This document shows positions 1 through 8,434 of a stretch of 64,000 nt of DNA, one piece after another. The notes below the pieces were generated by a model. It made no database searches, was not told where the DNA came from, and saw only the letters and a program-made list of their open reading frames with translations. Source of the DNA: PHAA01 sp022706565 (GTDB lineage: Bacteria > Bacillota > Syntrophomonadia > Syntrophomonadales > Syntrophomonadaceae); NCBI GenBank assembly GCA_040769385.1, contig JAXGLD010000003.1:1-64000 (forward strand). Direction: 5' to 3'. The stretch's first letter is position 1; every line of letters begins with the position of its first letter. The translations under genes and the position numbers were made by a program.

Positions 1-740
1 AAATCAGATAGGCGGCCGGCGAGCTTCTTGCCAAAACCTAGTTTCACATCATAATAATAACCGGACTCCAGCCAGCCCTTTTCCTTATAGTAGCGATAAT
101 CCCGCCAATTCTCGTCTAGAAGCAATTTGATAGCGGTACGACTCAGGCGGAATACGAATACTTGCATGAAAGATGGGGGCACCGGCCTTTGGCTCATCAT
201 TTCCTCAAAAAACCGCCGCGAAACCTGGCTGATTTTCTCCGACATCTTGGCCTGCTGGCTCTCGGTCCTAGGTTCCAAGGTCATCAGGCTACATCCCCGG
301 GTCGTTTTGAACCCGAAATTCTGGCCCATCGACTCCAGGTATTTTACGATCGAATCGCCCCCATATATGCCATAGGTCACAATAGCGGTAAACGTCTTAT
401 CAAAAAACCGCGGTCGGTGATGACAAAAAGCCATCCGGTCCAGCAGATTCTTCATGGGGGCCGTCACCTGAAAGGAATAACTGGGAGTGGCAAAAACCAC
501 GCCATCCGATTGGTAAAGCTTTTCAAGCAGTACGTCACGGTCATCCTGGAGAGGACAAAATTCCTCGCCCTTATCAAAACACAAGCAGCAGCCGGTGCAG
601 AAATCCAGCTTATAATCCTTCAAAAAGACGTACTCGAATTCAATTTCTCCATAGGACTCTAAATTCTTTTCGAATTCCTGTACGGCCTGGTAGGTGGCCC
701 GTTTGCGCGGACTCCCAATGAATGCGGTGACTCTCTTCAT
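1..740 (-). CDS. Iron-sulfur flavoprotein / NADPH-dependent FMN reductase family, 3' end outside window
   Basis: Flavodoxin-fold protein of the NADPH-dependent FMN reductase superfamily. The ATG at 740 follows AGGGGG, and the frame stays open to the window edge (246 codons), so the C-terminus is missing. An N-terminal FIGSPRK loop (residues 7-13) is the FMN-phosphate binding signature, and PSYSFQVTAPMKN near residue 86 is the second flavin-loop region. Cys48, 51, 54 and 62 form C-x2-C-x2-C-x7-C, the compact cluster motif of archaeal and clostridial iron-sulfur flavoproteins (Isf), so a 4Fe-4S cluster is likely. Physiological partner unknown; such proteins pass electrons between ferredoxin and small oxidants. 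It lies downstream of the TetR gene and the esterase remnant, on the same strand, and may be in the TetR-controlled unit. Confidence 0.8.
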   Translation of the reverse strand, partial: MKRVTAFIGSPRKRATYQAVQEFEKNLESYGEIEFEYVFLKDYKLDFCTGCCLCFDKGEEFCPLQDDRDVLLEKLYQSDGVVFATPSYSFQVTAPMKNLLDRMAFCHHRPRFFDKTFTAIVTYGIYGGDSIVKYLESMGQNFGFKTTRGCSLMTLEPRTESQQAKMSEKISQVSRRFFEEMMSQRPVPPSFMQVFVFRLSRTAIKLLLDENWRDYRYYKEKGWLESGYYYDVKLGFGKKLAGRLSD

Positions 741-751
741 AACTAGACCCC

Positions 752-1018
752 CTATCCAGCCCGGTCCTGAAATCTAACCGGGTCTACCTTTTCCGACTCC
801 AGGTAGTCTCTTACATAGGTGCCGATTTCCTCCATGGCCTGCCTGGCTTCAGGAATAAGCGGCGCCAGCAGCGGGAACGCATGGACCATGCCCTCCCAGG
901 TTCGCAGAGTGACTTGGACCCCGGAACTTTGAGCTTTTAGGGCGAAATTCCGGGCATCATCAAAATGTATCTCATGGGTGCCGACCTGGATCATGATTGG
1001 CGGCAGGGCTTTAAGGCT
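752..1018 (-). pseudogene. Remnant of an alpha/beta-hydrolase (HSL/esterase family), C-terminal part only
   Basis: The reading frame encodes about 85 residues that look like the end of a hormone-sensitive-lipase-type esterase. LPPIMIQVGTHEIHFDDA is the strand with the catalytic Asp region, and a WEGMVHAFP stretch carries the catalytic His. The oxyanion HGGG and nucleophile GDSAG parts are absent. The readable homology starts immediately at the TetR stop codon, so an internal deletion appears to have fused the 3' end of tetR to the tail of the esterase. A GTG at 1063 could still start a 103-residue peptide overlapping tetR, but no functional hydrolase can result. I infer that the intact locus was a TetR-esterase-flavoprotein unit. 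Confidence 0.7.
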
Positions 1019-1631
1019 TAATCCCGTTGATAAACAAGTCTGTACATTGCTCGATAACTTCACTTTGGTTAAAGTTGTCCGGATCGGTATAAAACTGTTT
1101 GGCCATCTCGATAAAAATAAACATAAAGAAATCCCCTACCGCGGTCGGCGGCAAATCCCGGCGAATATCCCCTTCCTGGATGCCCAGCTCGACCACGGCC
1201 CCGATCAAGGCTGCGATGCCGCTGTCTCTCCGCTCATGAGGCTCGAAGCTTATAACCTGCTTCATGATGTAAACCAGGTATTTTTCGAAAATCTCCTTTT
1301 GCGCTCGGACTCCATCCATCAGGTTGTTCAGGATGTAGACCACCCTGGCACGCGTATCCGGCAGCGTTTGCAGGTGAGGCAGCCGGATGGGGTTTTTGGC
1401 CGCAAAGGTCCGCTGGATGTAATCGCTGATGATGGCCTCTTTTTCCGGGTAGTAGTTGTAGAGAGTTTTTTTGGCGATGTCGGTCTCGGCCGCAATCTGT
1501 TCCATAGTAGTGCCATCATAACCTCTGGTCTTGATCAAACTGACGGTTGTATCGATGATTCGGTTGCGCAATTCGATTTTCTTCCGATCCATTCGGCTCA
1601 GTTTCAGTTGGTCCATGTGATTCTCATTCAT
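1011..1631 (-). CDS. TetR/AcrR family transcriptional regulator
   Basis: Dimeric DNA-binding repressor of 206 residues, the usual TetR length. The N-terminal helix-turn-helix is seen at about residues 22-66: IIDTTVSLIKTRGYDGTT, then MEQIAAETDIAKKTLYNYY, the TetR recognition-helix signature. The C-terminal part is a divergent helical ligand and dimerisation domain with no recognised ligand class. A strong promoter and an 8-bp perfect inverted repeat sit directly upstream, which points to autorepression. The genes behind it on the same strand, an esterase fragment and a flavoprotein, are the likely targets. ATG 1631 was kept as the start, although a second ATG (residue 6) and a third (residue 14) lie close by. 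Confidence 0.9.
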   Translation of the reverse strand: MNENHMDQLKLSRMDRKKIELRNRIIDTTVSLIKTRGYDGTTMEQIAAETDIAKKTLYNYYPEKEAIISDYIQRTFAAKNPIRLPHLQTLPDTRARVVYILNNLMDGVRAQKEIFEKYLVYIMKQVISFEPHERRDSGIAALIGAVVELGIQEGDIRRDLPPTAVGDFFMFIFIEMAKQFYTDPDNFNQSEVIEQCTDLFINGIKP

Positions 1632-1661
1632 AGATTTCGCGTCATTCCATCTATATTATTT

Positions 1662-1722
1662 CACACAGTATATTTTTACACTGTGTGTAATTTTATTATA
1701 AGGCGTCTCTTATTTCTGTCAA
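1662..1722 (-). promoter_or_regulatory. tetR promoter with downstream palindromic operator
   Basis: On the minus strand TTGACA (1717-1722) and TATAAT (1695-1700) are separated by 16 bp, a near-consensus sigma-A promoter. Just downstream of the -10 box lies the perfect inverted repeat CACACAGT (1662-1669) / ACTGTGTG (1680-1687) with a 10-bp spacer. It would cover the transcription start, as expected for an autoregulating TetR protein. Confidence 0.75.
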
Positions 1723-1799
1723 CACATAAATTTAGGAATACATGAGACGTTGCGTGACCGCTTTTGTGATGGCCTGGCGTCGTGTTATATTATGGAAAA

Positions 1800-2069
1800 A
1801 TGATCGGAGCGAGTGTCTTGCACTATATTGGATTATTATTCGGGATCTATGTATTTCTAACCATTGGCATTTACCACTATTTGATCGTCGCGCTGGAGAA
1901 GCGGTTTGGCACCTGGCCCTGGGCAGCATTTCTGGTTATCGGTCTGGCTTGCATTTATCTGGCTGTGACCAGCGCCACTGAGGTCGGCTCCATGTGGTGG
2001 GGGTATAATTCTTTTGTCAACCTGTGGTCAGTCAAGGAAATGTTTGATCAGCACCGACGGGCACAATAA
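1800..2069 (+). CDS. DUF4491 family small membrane protein
   Basis: Predicted 89-residue integral membrane protein with about three hydrophobic helices: the N-terminal GLLFGIYVFLTIGIYHYLIV, then WAAFLVIGLACIYLAV, and a shorter one. It ends in FVNLWSVKEMFDQHRRA, which matches the characteristic tail (WSIKELFEQ-like) of DUF4491, a family of unknown function in anaerobic Firmicutes and Bacteroidetes. ATG 1800 was chosen over the upstream GTG 1782 because translation from it begins at the family's usual MxG N-terminus and GGA lies just upstream. It is divergent from tetR and convergent with the glycosylation genes. Function unknown. Confidence 0.7.
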   Translation: MIGASVLHYIGLLFGIYVFLTIGIYHYLIVALEKRFGTWPWAAFLVIGLACIYLAVTSATEVGSMWWGYNSFVNLWSVKEMFDQHRRAQ

Positions 2070-2090
2070 TGAATGGTTCCAGAAGAAATT

Positions 2091-2130
2091 AAGAGAAATG
2101 CCCCGGTAGCATACCGGCAACATTTCTCTT
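2091..2130. terminator. Bidirectional hairpin between convergent genes
   Basis: AAGAGAAATG (2091-2100) pairs perfectly with CATTTCTCTT (2121-2130), and an inner CCGGTA / TACCGG stem sits in its loop. The A-rich and T-rich outer arms allow it to act on both strands, between the DUF4491 gene (+) and the convergent glycosylation block (-). Confidence 0.6.
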
Positions 2131-2157
2131 CAAATCGCTAGCCGTCCCCATGCCTCG

Positions 2158-3213
2158 TTAGCAGGACGCTCCTGCATCCAGTTGCGGTACTGGGCCCTCA
2201 CCCAGGAAGAGAGGCATCGAATCATTGGCCGCCTCCATGAGCAGCTCCGACAACAACATCGAGAGCACAGCTTCCGCGCCCTGGTTGAGATTCACCCCGT
2301 CCTGAGTCAGGGCATCGTAGCAGCCCCCGCTGGTCTTATCGGCCAGACTCAGACCGTGGATGTTTTCCCCTTCATACCATCTCTTACCCAAGCGGGCCAG
2401 CTCCAGGTATTCCCTGGACCCAAGAACTTTATAAGCTTGCCAGTTGGCGAACACCATAGAAGCCGCATCCACCGGTTGTTGGTCAAAAAGCGGAATGCGC
2501 CCGCCGCGCTGGTACCAGCCAGCGTTGCCGACGATGCTCAGGTATCCCGGGCGGAACAGAGTGTCGTTAAGAAAATCCAGCGACTTTTTCCCAATCCGCA
2601 GGCAGTGCTCATTGCCGTTAAATTCATAAACGCATAACAAGGCCTGGGGCAGAATGCCGTTGCAGTAGGTGAGATAGTTCTCGAACCAACGCCAACGGCG
2701 CCCGCTGGTACTCTCATAACGGCCCGCCAGAAAATCGGCCAGTCGGCGCACCACCTGAGACAGGAAAGCATTCGGGCAAGGTATGTTCCCGTTGCATAAC
2801 CCTACCAGTGAGTAGGCGATTGCCCGCGGTGAAGTGAAGGCGGGCAGATCGGTCAGCTTGTTAATAATAAGGCGCCCGCCCAGGGCGGCCAAGTCGGGCC
2901 AAGACGAACGGGAGGCAGCAGCGCAGGCCATGATGGCCCGGCCGATACTGTCTTCTGAATCAAAGCGGGAATAGTAAATCCCATCCAACAGGAAATTACT
3001 CCACGTCCCATCACGCCTCTGGGCGTTAGCCAGGAAATGCAAATAGCGGCGGGAGTGAAGGTAAGCGTCTTCCTCCATGTGCAAGGCCACCATCAAGGCC
3101 CGGGCATTGTCATCCAGGGTATACCCACTGGTGGGATCAGGTTTACTCAGTTGCGAAAACTGAAGCATGCCGGTATCATCCGACATGGCCAGCAAGTGTT
3201 TATAATTCAGCAT
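2158..3213 (-). CDS. Alpha/alpha-toroid (glycosidase-like) protein partnered with a GT4 glycosyltransferase
   Basis: A 351-residue soluble protein. The GYTLDDNARALMVAL stretch (about residues 30-45), repeated helical pairs, and Trp/Tyr-rich segments such as WFENYLTYCNGILPQALL resemble the six-hairpin (alpha/alpha)6 domain found next to or fused to GT4 mannosyltransferase-like enzymes in bacteria. The catalytic residues of a known GH family could not be assigned. Its ATG lies inside the end of the upstream GT4 gene (14-bp overlap), so the two are translationally coupled. It is the last gene of the manC-phosphomannomutase-GT4 block. I infer a role in making or trimming a mannose-containing glycan or compatible solute; the substrate is unknown. 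Confidence 0.55.
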   Translation of the reverse strand: MLNYKHLLAMSDDTGMLQFSQLSKPDPTSGYTLDDNARALMVALHMEEDAYLHSRRYLHFLANAQRRDGTWSNFLLDGIYYSRFDSEDSIGRAIMACAAASRSSWPDLAALGGRLIINKLTDLPAFTSPRAIAYSLVGLCNGNIPCPNAFLSQVVRRLADFLAGRYESTSGRRWRWFENYLTYCNGILPQALLCVYEFNGNEHCLRIGKKSLDFLNDTLFRPGYLSIVGNAGWYQRGGRIPLFDQQPVDAASMVFANWQAYKVLGSREYLELARLGKRWYEGENIHGLSLADKTSGGCYDALTQDGVNLNQGAEAVLSMLLSELLMEAANDSMPLFLGEGPVPQLDAGASC

Positions 3214-4369
3214 ACAGAGGCCTGCTCTCTTCCCCGGCTGAATTCAGAATCTGTCGGAAAAAACGGCTGTATTGTTTCCCGACATTGGGCCAGGTCCAGC
3301 CTTCACCCAGCTCCAGGGCTTTCTTTTGCAGCTTCTTCTGCAGCCCACGATCATTCAAGATCCGCTCCACCAATTCAGCCAACTGGTGGGGATCAGCGCT
3401 GTCGGACAGGAGACCGCGCCCCTCGTTCAGTGCTTCCCGCGCATAGGCATAAGGGGTCGACACGATGGCGCGCCCGCATCCCATGGCAAAGGCCATGGTC
3501 CCGCTGACCGCCTGATCCATATTGGGATAGGGGCTGAGGTAGATGTCGGTCATGTACAGGTATTCGCCCAGTTCTTTGTCGGACAGGAACTTGTTGACGA
3601 AGATAACATTGTCAGAGATCTGCAGTCTATCCACCAGCTCGGTCAGCTTCTGACGATAGCGCTCCCCTTCAGACTTCTGCAGCATGGGATGAGTCTGGCC
3701 CAAGATCAGGTAGCGGACCTCAGGATGACGAGGTATGAGCTCTGCCACTGCCTGGATACCCAGTTCCAGACCCTTACCGGGGCCAATTAGTCCAAAAGTA
3801 CTGACCACCGGACAGCCACTCAGTCCGTATTTGGACTTGAGCCGGCTTTGCGGGTAGCGCTTGAATTCAGGCACCCCGTGAGCTATTACGGTGATCAGTT
3901 CGGGGGGAGCTTCATAGAGTTCGATCAGCAACTCCGCCGAAAGCCTGGTCATGCAAACGATACCGGCAGCCCGCTGGCATAGATCATTCAATATCTGCTT
4001 TTGACGTTTGGAAGGCACGGGCAAGACGGTGTGGGTGATGAGGATAAAAGGCTTGTGCAATTGTTTAACCATGGCCTGGATATATTCCCCATCCTCACCG
4101 CCGAAAATCCCGTATTCATGTTGGATGATAAGCAGGTCGATATCCGGCCTCTGGTTAATGCAGTTGACGGCGGTGGCGTAGTCGCTCAATCGCTGCTGTC
4201 TCATCTCCAGGATCACTTCTTGGGGATACTTGTAAATCGAATCTTCGTCCGATATCGCAATCGCCTGCACCCGGTGACCATGAATGATCAGACTGTTGCG
4301 CAGGTCGTTTGAAAAAGTCGCGATACCGCACTGTTTGGGCGGGTAAGTTCCCAAATTGACTATATTCAA
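3200..4369 (-). CDS. GT4 family glycosyltransferase
   Basis: GT-B fold retaining glycosyltransferase of about 389 residues. The N-terminal NLGTYPPKQCGIATFSNDLR is the donor-cleft loop typical of GT4 mannosyltransferase-like enzymes. The C-terminal Rossmann half has STFGLIGPGKGLELGIQAV, the DIYLSPYPNMDQAVSGTMAFA region and an E-x7-E-like segment. TTG 4369 is preferred because AGGAG lies 8 nt upstream, whereas the GTG at 4378 overlaps that ribosome binding site; the protein then starts MNIVNLGTYPP. It is encoded after manC and phosphomannomutase, so GDP-mannose is a reasonable donor, but this is inferred from neighbours only. Confidence 0.8.
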   Translation of the reverse strand: MNIVNLGTYPPKQCGIATFSNDLRNSLIIHGHRVQAIAISDEDSIYKYPQEVILEMRQQRLSDYATAVNCINQRPDIDLLIIQHEYGIFGGEDGEYIQAMVKQLHKPFILITHTVLPVPSKRQKQILNDLCQRAAGIVCMTRLSAELLIELYEAPPELITVIAHGVPEFKRYPQSRLKSKYGLSGCPVVSTFGLIGPGKGLELGIQAVAELIPRHPEVRYLILGQTHPMLQKSEGERYRQKLTELVDRLQISDNVIFVNKFLSDKELGEYLYMTDIYLSPYPNMDQAVSGTMAFAMGCGRAIVSTPYAYAREALNEGRGLLSDSADPHQLAELVERILNDRGLQKKLQKKALELGEGWTWPNVGKQYSRFFRQILNSAGEESRPLYAEL

Positions 4370-4470
4370 TCGATCCACTCCTTATAAATTTTCACGCTCA
4401 TTGCTTATATCACTTAATTTTCCCCGTCATGAACGTTACTTATACTTTAGAGCGGTGAAATGGTCAACCC

Positions 4471-5799
4471 TCAAACAGCTGGGACAACGAATCCAATCGA
4501 TTCCATAAATGAAAAAATATCCCGTTTGATCTCATCCCTGGCAGCTGGGGTATCCCCTTCGCAGCGGAAGATAATCTCCGGGCCGGTATTGGATGCCCGC
4601 ACCAAGCCCCAGCCGTGGGGGAAGATTATACGAGCTCCATCGATATCGATGACCTCCTGCAGGGGCCGATAATGTTCCAGCACCTTTTCGACAATCTCGA
4701 ATTTTTCGGTGTCGGTGCTGGGCAGGCGCATTTCGGGGGTGGCGTGGTAACGGGGAACGTCGCTTAGCATCTCGGTAATGGTCTGGTCGCTGTTGGATAG
4801 CAGGGCGATCAGACGGGCACCGGCATAGAGGGCATCGTCAAAACCGTAATAGTCATCGGCAAAGAAAATATGCCCGGACATTTCACCGGTAAAGACCGCA
4901 TTGATTTCTTTCATCTTGGCTTTGATAAGCGAGTGACCGGTCTTGTATATAATAGGAACGCCGCCCAGGCGCTTAATCTCGTCAACCAGGCTCTGCGAGC
5001 ATTTCACCTCGACCAGGCATTGAGTACCCGGATAACGGGGCAGAATATCGCGCCAGAATAGAATCATCAGCATATCGCCCCAGATCAGGTTGCCTTCCCG
5101 GTCGGTTACTCCGATCCGATCGCCGTCCCCGTCGATTCCGATGCCGATATCGGCATTATGCTCCTTCACGGCAGCGATCAGGTCCTGCATGTTGTCGGCA
5201 TTCACGGGATCGGGATGGTGATTGGGAAAGGTAGGGTCGGAATCGCAATACAGTTCGACCACCTCGCAGCCCAGCTGGCGGTAGAGGCGTCCCGCAAACA
5301 GCGAAGCGGTGCCATTGCCGCAGTCCACCACGATTTTGATCCGCTTGCGACCCAGCTTGATCTTGCTGTCAATCATATTTATGTAATCGTCGGTGATATC
5401 ATAAGTCTCCAGCTTGCCGGGCACATCAGATATGAAAGCTTTCTCTCCCACCAGGCGGCGAATCTCCTGGATCTGGTCCCCGTAGATGGTGGAATCCCCC
5501 AGCAGCAATTTGCAGCCGTTGTATTCACCCCCGTTGTGGCTGGCGGTAATCATCATGCCCGCCCCGATATCCAGATGCCGGGAAGCGTAATAGAACATGG
5601 GTGAAACCACCGTTCCTAGGTCCACCACATCAAATCCCGATTTTAGCAGGGCCTCCACAATGAGATCCCGGAAAAGCGGTGATGATTGACGGTTGTCGCG
5701 CCCCACCAGCATTTTCTTGTGACCGAAACGGTGAGCGTAAACGGCAAAAGCCCGGGCAATGTCGGTCATGGTTTCCCCGGTCAAATCCCGGTCTACCAC
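4471..5799 (-). CDS. manB: Phosphomannomutase / phosphoglucomutase
   Basis: Alpha-D-phosphohexomutase converting mannose-6-P to mannose-1-P (and probably the glucose pair). The catalytic phosphoserine loop is TASHNGGEYNGCK, the metal loop GIDGDGDRIG, the sugar-binding loop GEMSGH, and the phosphate-binding loop RASNTGPEI near the C-terminus, in the family order. The first conventional start is GTG 5799, giving 442 residues. The conserved N-terminal FRxYDIRG motif is encoded in frame just upstream (FRQYDIRG, 5800-5823), where no ATG, GTG or TTG exists before an in-frame TGA at 5854. The true start may therefore be a rare AUC at 5833-5835 behind GGGGGGAG, or the reading frame is interrupted there. 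It follows manC by about 50 bp. Confidence 0.88.
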   Translation of the reverse strand: MVDRDLTGETMTDIARAFAVYAHRFGHKKMLVGRDNRQSSPLFRDLIVEALLKSGFDVVDLGTVVSPMFYYASRHLDIGAGMMITASHNGGEYNGCKLLLGDSTIYGDQIQEIRRLVGEKAFISDVPGKLETYDITDDYINMIDSKIKLGRKRIKIVVDCGNGTASLFAGRLYRQLGCEVVELYCDSDPTFPNHHPDPVNADNMQDLIAAVKEHNADIGIGIDGDGDRIGVTDREGNLIWGDMLMILFWRDILPRYPGTQCLVEVKCSQSLVDEIKRLGGVPIIYKTGHSLIKAKMKEINAVFTGEMSGHIFFADDYYGFDDALYAGARLIALLSNSDQTITEMLSDVPRYHATPEMRLPSTDTEKFEIVEKVLEHYRPLQEVIDIDGARIIFPHGWGLVRASNTGPEIIFRCEGDTPAARDEIKRDIFSFMESIGFVVPAV

Positions 5800-5891
5800 C
5801 CCACGGATATCATATTGGCGAAAGATATTGTCGATCTCATTCTCCCCCCGTCTTCAATTAAAATATGAGTTGATTTCATTGATTATAGCAA

Positions 5892-6938
5892 TTATAGTAA
5901 ATCCTGCCTATTTTTTTGCTGCAGCAACTCTACCAGGTGGCGGAGGTCCTGAGTGCGGTCCCGATCGGCCACCAGCACCACATCATCGGACTCTACCACC
6001 AGCAGATTTTCCACTCCGAACAAAACCACCGTCTTGCCGGTCTGCTTCACCAGGCAGGACTGGCTTTCCAGGGTTATCACATCATTGCCCAGGCAGACAT
6101 TATCGGCCCCATCATGACTGGACAATTCGGCCAGGGCGTTCCAGTTGCCCAGGTCGCACCAACCAAAATCACCCGGGACAACGGCCATACGGTCGCTCTT
6201 CTCGGCGATGGCGTAATCGAGGCTGATATCGGGGAGGGTGGAATAGGATTGCACGTAATGATCATAACCATCGCACAGGTGGGAGTACACATCGGGCAGG
6301 AAACGGGCGAACTCTTCTCGCAGGGTTCGGATCTTGCCCACATAAATACCGGAATTCCATACGTAGCGGCCTGATTCCAGGTACGATTGGGCAGTGGGCA
6401 GGTCGGGCTTTTCCCGGAAAGAATCGACCCCAAAGACATCGGGGATCTCGCCGACTTCCCATTTACTCTTCTCTATGTAGCCGAAACCGGTCTCCGGACG
6501 GCTGGGCGCTATCCCAATGGTGGCTATCCGATCCCGTTCCGCAGCCTGCACCGCCTTCCCGACACTGTTGATGAAGGTCTCTTCATCCAAGACGTGGTGA
6601 TCGGAAGGGAATATCCCCAGCACCGCATTTTCGTCTTCACAATCGCAGCGGGCCAGGGCCATGGCCACAGCCGGAGCGGTATTCTTGCCTTCCGGTTCGC
6701 TTAAAACCTCTATCAAATCGCGGTCGGGACGCTGCTGGACCAGTCCTTCGATGTCGGCCCGGAGCTCATCATTGGTTATTATCATTATTTTTTCCGCTCC
6801 GGCCTTAACCAGGCGGTCGATGGTGTGGTCGAGCATGGTCTTGTCGGCAACGAATTTGCATAATTGCTTGGGATGAGCGCGGCGGCTCTCCGGCCATAAA
6901 CGCAGGCCCCGCCCCCCGGCCAGAATCACGGAAATCAT
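5892..6938 (-). CDS. manC: Mannose-1-phosphate guanylyltransferase (GDP-mannose pyrophosphorylase)
   Basis: Makes GDP-mannose from GTP and mannose-1-phosphate. 348 residues, the single-domain form without the C-terminal phosphomannose isomerase domain. The nucleotidyl-transferase signature LAGGRGLRLWPESRR with HPKQ is at residues 6-25. FPSDHH, GFGYIE, FREKP, WNSGIYV, SLDYAIAEKS and GWCDLGNW follow in the expected order. ATG 6938 has GGAGG 8 nt upstream. It is the first gene of a four-gene minus-strand block (manC, phosphomannomutase, GT4, toroid protein) and supplies the activated sugar for it. Confidence 0.92.
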   Translation of the reverse strand: MISVILAGGRGLRLWPESRRAHPKQLCKFVADKTMLDHTIDRLVKAGAEKIMIITNDELRADIEGLVQQRPDRDLIEVLSEPEGKNTAPAVAMALARCDCEDENAVLGIFPSDHHVLDEETFINSVGKAVQAAERDRIATIGIAPSRPETGFGYIEKSKWEVGEIPDVFGVDSFREKPDLPTAQSYLESGRYVWNSGIYVGKIRTLREEFARFLPDVYSHLCDGYDHYVQSYSTLPDISLDYAIAEKSDRMAVVPGDFGWCDLGNWNALAELSSHDGADNVCLGNDVITLESQSCLVKQTGKTVVLFGVENLLVVESDDVVLVADRDRTQDLRHLVELLQQKNRQDLL

Positions 6939-7039
6939 TATTTATACCTCCATTTTGGGTGCACACAAAGGTATTTTATGCAACGCATCCGTGTTTCATT
7001 CATCAGACTAGATGTCATCTTGAGGGGAAGCCGAAATAT

Positions 7040-8200
7040 CTAACGTGGAGCTGCAAACGGGCCCTGCAGCTGCTTGGGCTTGGGTCCGTAGAATTGGTAA
7101 TAGGTGCACTGGATCCGGCCGTTGTAGAGTTTGCGCCTCTTGTCAGCCTTGCGTCCCAGCAGCCTTTCCAGGCCGGGGTGGGAGGTAAGCACATAGAAGG
7201 ACCAGGTGTCCAGTTTATTGAAGACAGCTCCCATCTGCTGGTATAGGCTCTCAACTTCGGCCTTTTCGGAGAGACGCTCCCCGTAGGGAGGATTGGTGAT
7301 AAGGAAACCATAGTGATAATTGGAGCGCAGATCGCTAACTGGCTGCCGTTGGAAGGATAGCGAATTCCCCAGGCCCGCCTGCCGGGCATGGTAACGAGCC
7401 AGTTCCAGGGATTGGCCATCCAGGTCGAATCCCATGATCCCCAGGGGTTGATTGGTGAGGATGGAGTCGCGAGCTTCCACTCGGGCTTGCTGCCATACCC
7501 TGTTTGGCAGCTGGGGCCACCTTTCGGCATCGAACTCGCGGTTGAGTCCAGGGGCAATGTTGCGCCCGATAAGCCCTGCTTCAATGGGAATGGTTCCCGA
7601 ACCGCACAAGGGATCGATGAAGGCCCGGTCGGCCCGCCAACGGCTTAACAGGATCATGGCCGCGGCCAGGGTTTCCTTCAATGGCGCCTCCACAGCCAGT
7701 TTGCGATACCCTCGTTTGTGGAGTCCAGCTCCGCTGGTGTCAATGGTCAGAGTGGCCCGGTTTTTGAGCAGGGCCACCTCCACCCGGTAGCGGGGACCGG
7801 TTTCCTTGAACCATTTGACCGGATACTTTTGTTTTAATTTTTCGACAATAGCCTTCTTAACTATCGCCTGGCAGTCGGATACGCTGAACAGCTGGGATTG
7901 AACCGATTTGCCCTCTACCGGGAACTCGCCTGTTGCCGGGACCCAGTCCCCCCAAGGCAGGGCCTTGGTTTGCTCGAAGAGTTCATCAAAAGTGCGGGCT
8001 TCAAATTCGCCTACCTGCAACAGCAGGCGGTCGGCGCAGCGCAGCCAGAGATTGCAGCGAGGAATTGCCTCCATACCGGCGCTGAACGATACCCGCCCGT
8101 TTTCAATACGAAGGTCCTGGTAACCGAGACTTCTTAGCTCATTAGCCACCACCGCCTCCAAACCAAAGGCCGAGGTAGCTATAAGATTTACGGTATTCAT
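7040..8200 (-). CDS. THUMP-domain class I rRNA guanine-N2 methyltransferase (RlmL/YpsC-like)
   Basis: S-adenosylmethionine-dependent 23S rRNA methyltransferase, 386 residues, the size of Firmicute YpsC. An N-terminal ferredoxin-like/THUMP region (about 1-160) recognises RNA. The Rossmann methyltransferase domain has DPLCGSGTIPIEA (SAM-binding motif I, about residue 196) and the catalytic NPPYGERL (motif IV, about residue 307). FDLDGQSLELARYHA between them supplies the SAM ribose contact. It has no close partner gene; it stands between the mannose block and the pilus locus and is transcribed away from the pilus genes. Confidence 0.88.
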   Translation of the reverse strand: MNTVNLIATSAFGLEAVVANELRSLGYQDLRIENGRVSFSAGMEAIPRCNLWLRCADRLLLQVGEFEARTFDELFEQTKALPWGDWVPATGEFPVEGKSVQSQLFSVSDCQAIVKKAIVEKLKQKYPVKWFKETGPRYRVEVALLKNRATLTIDTSGAGLHKRGYRKLAVEAPLKETLAAAMILLSRWRADRAFIDPLCGSGTIPIEAGLIGRNIAPGLNREFDAERWPQLPNRVWQQARVEARDSILTNQPLGIMGFDLDGQSLELARYHARQAGLGNSLSFQRQPVSDLRSNYHYGFLITNPPYGERLSEKAEVESLYQQMGAVFNKLDTWSFYVLTSHPGLERLLGRKADKRRKLYNGRIQCTYYQFYGPKPKQLQGPFAAPR

Positions 8201-8434
8201 AATACTTCCGCCCTTGCCACAAAACCTGATTATTTGTTCGTACTATTAGTAAGAACTATGAAATAGACTTTACACCATACTGGTGCCAAATGCCATTCTA
8301 TCGATGACGAAATGTGCAAAATATAGCGCGCCGGCATCTTGTTAAAAACTATGGTTATATCTAAAATATTTCCAGAAGAGTAGTAGACTAAATACCTTTG
8401 GTATGATTTACTATTAATATCCCCACCCAGAAAA

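Noticed and set aside
162..662. Plus-strand open frame of 166 codons
   Set aside because: It is the complement of the flavoprotein gene, whose minus-strand frame carries clear motifs; base composition of the codons fits only the minus strand.
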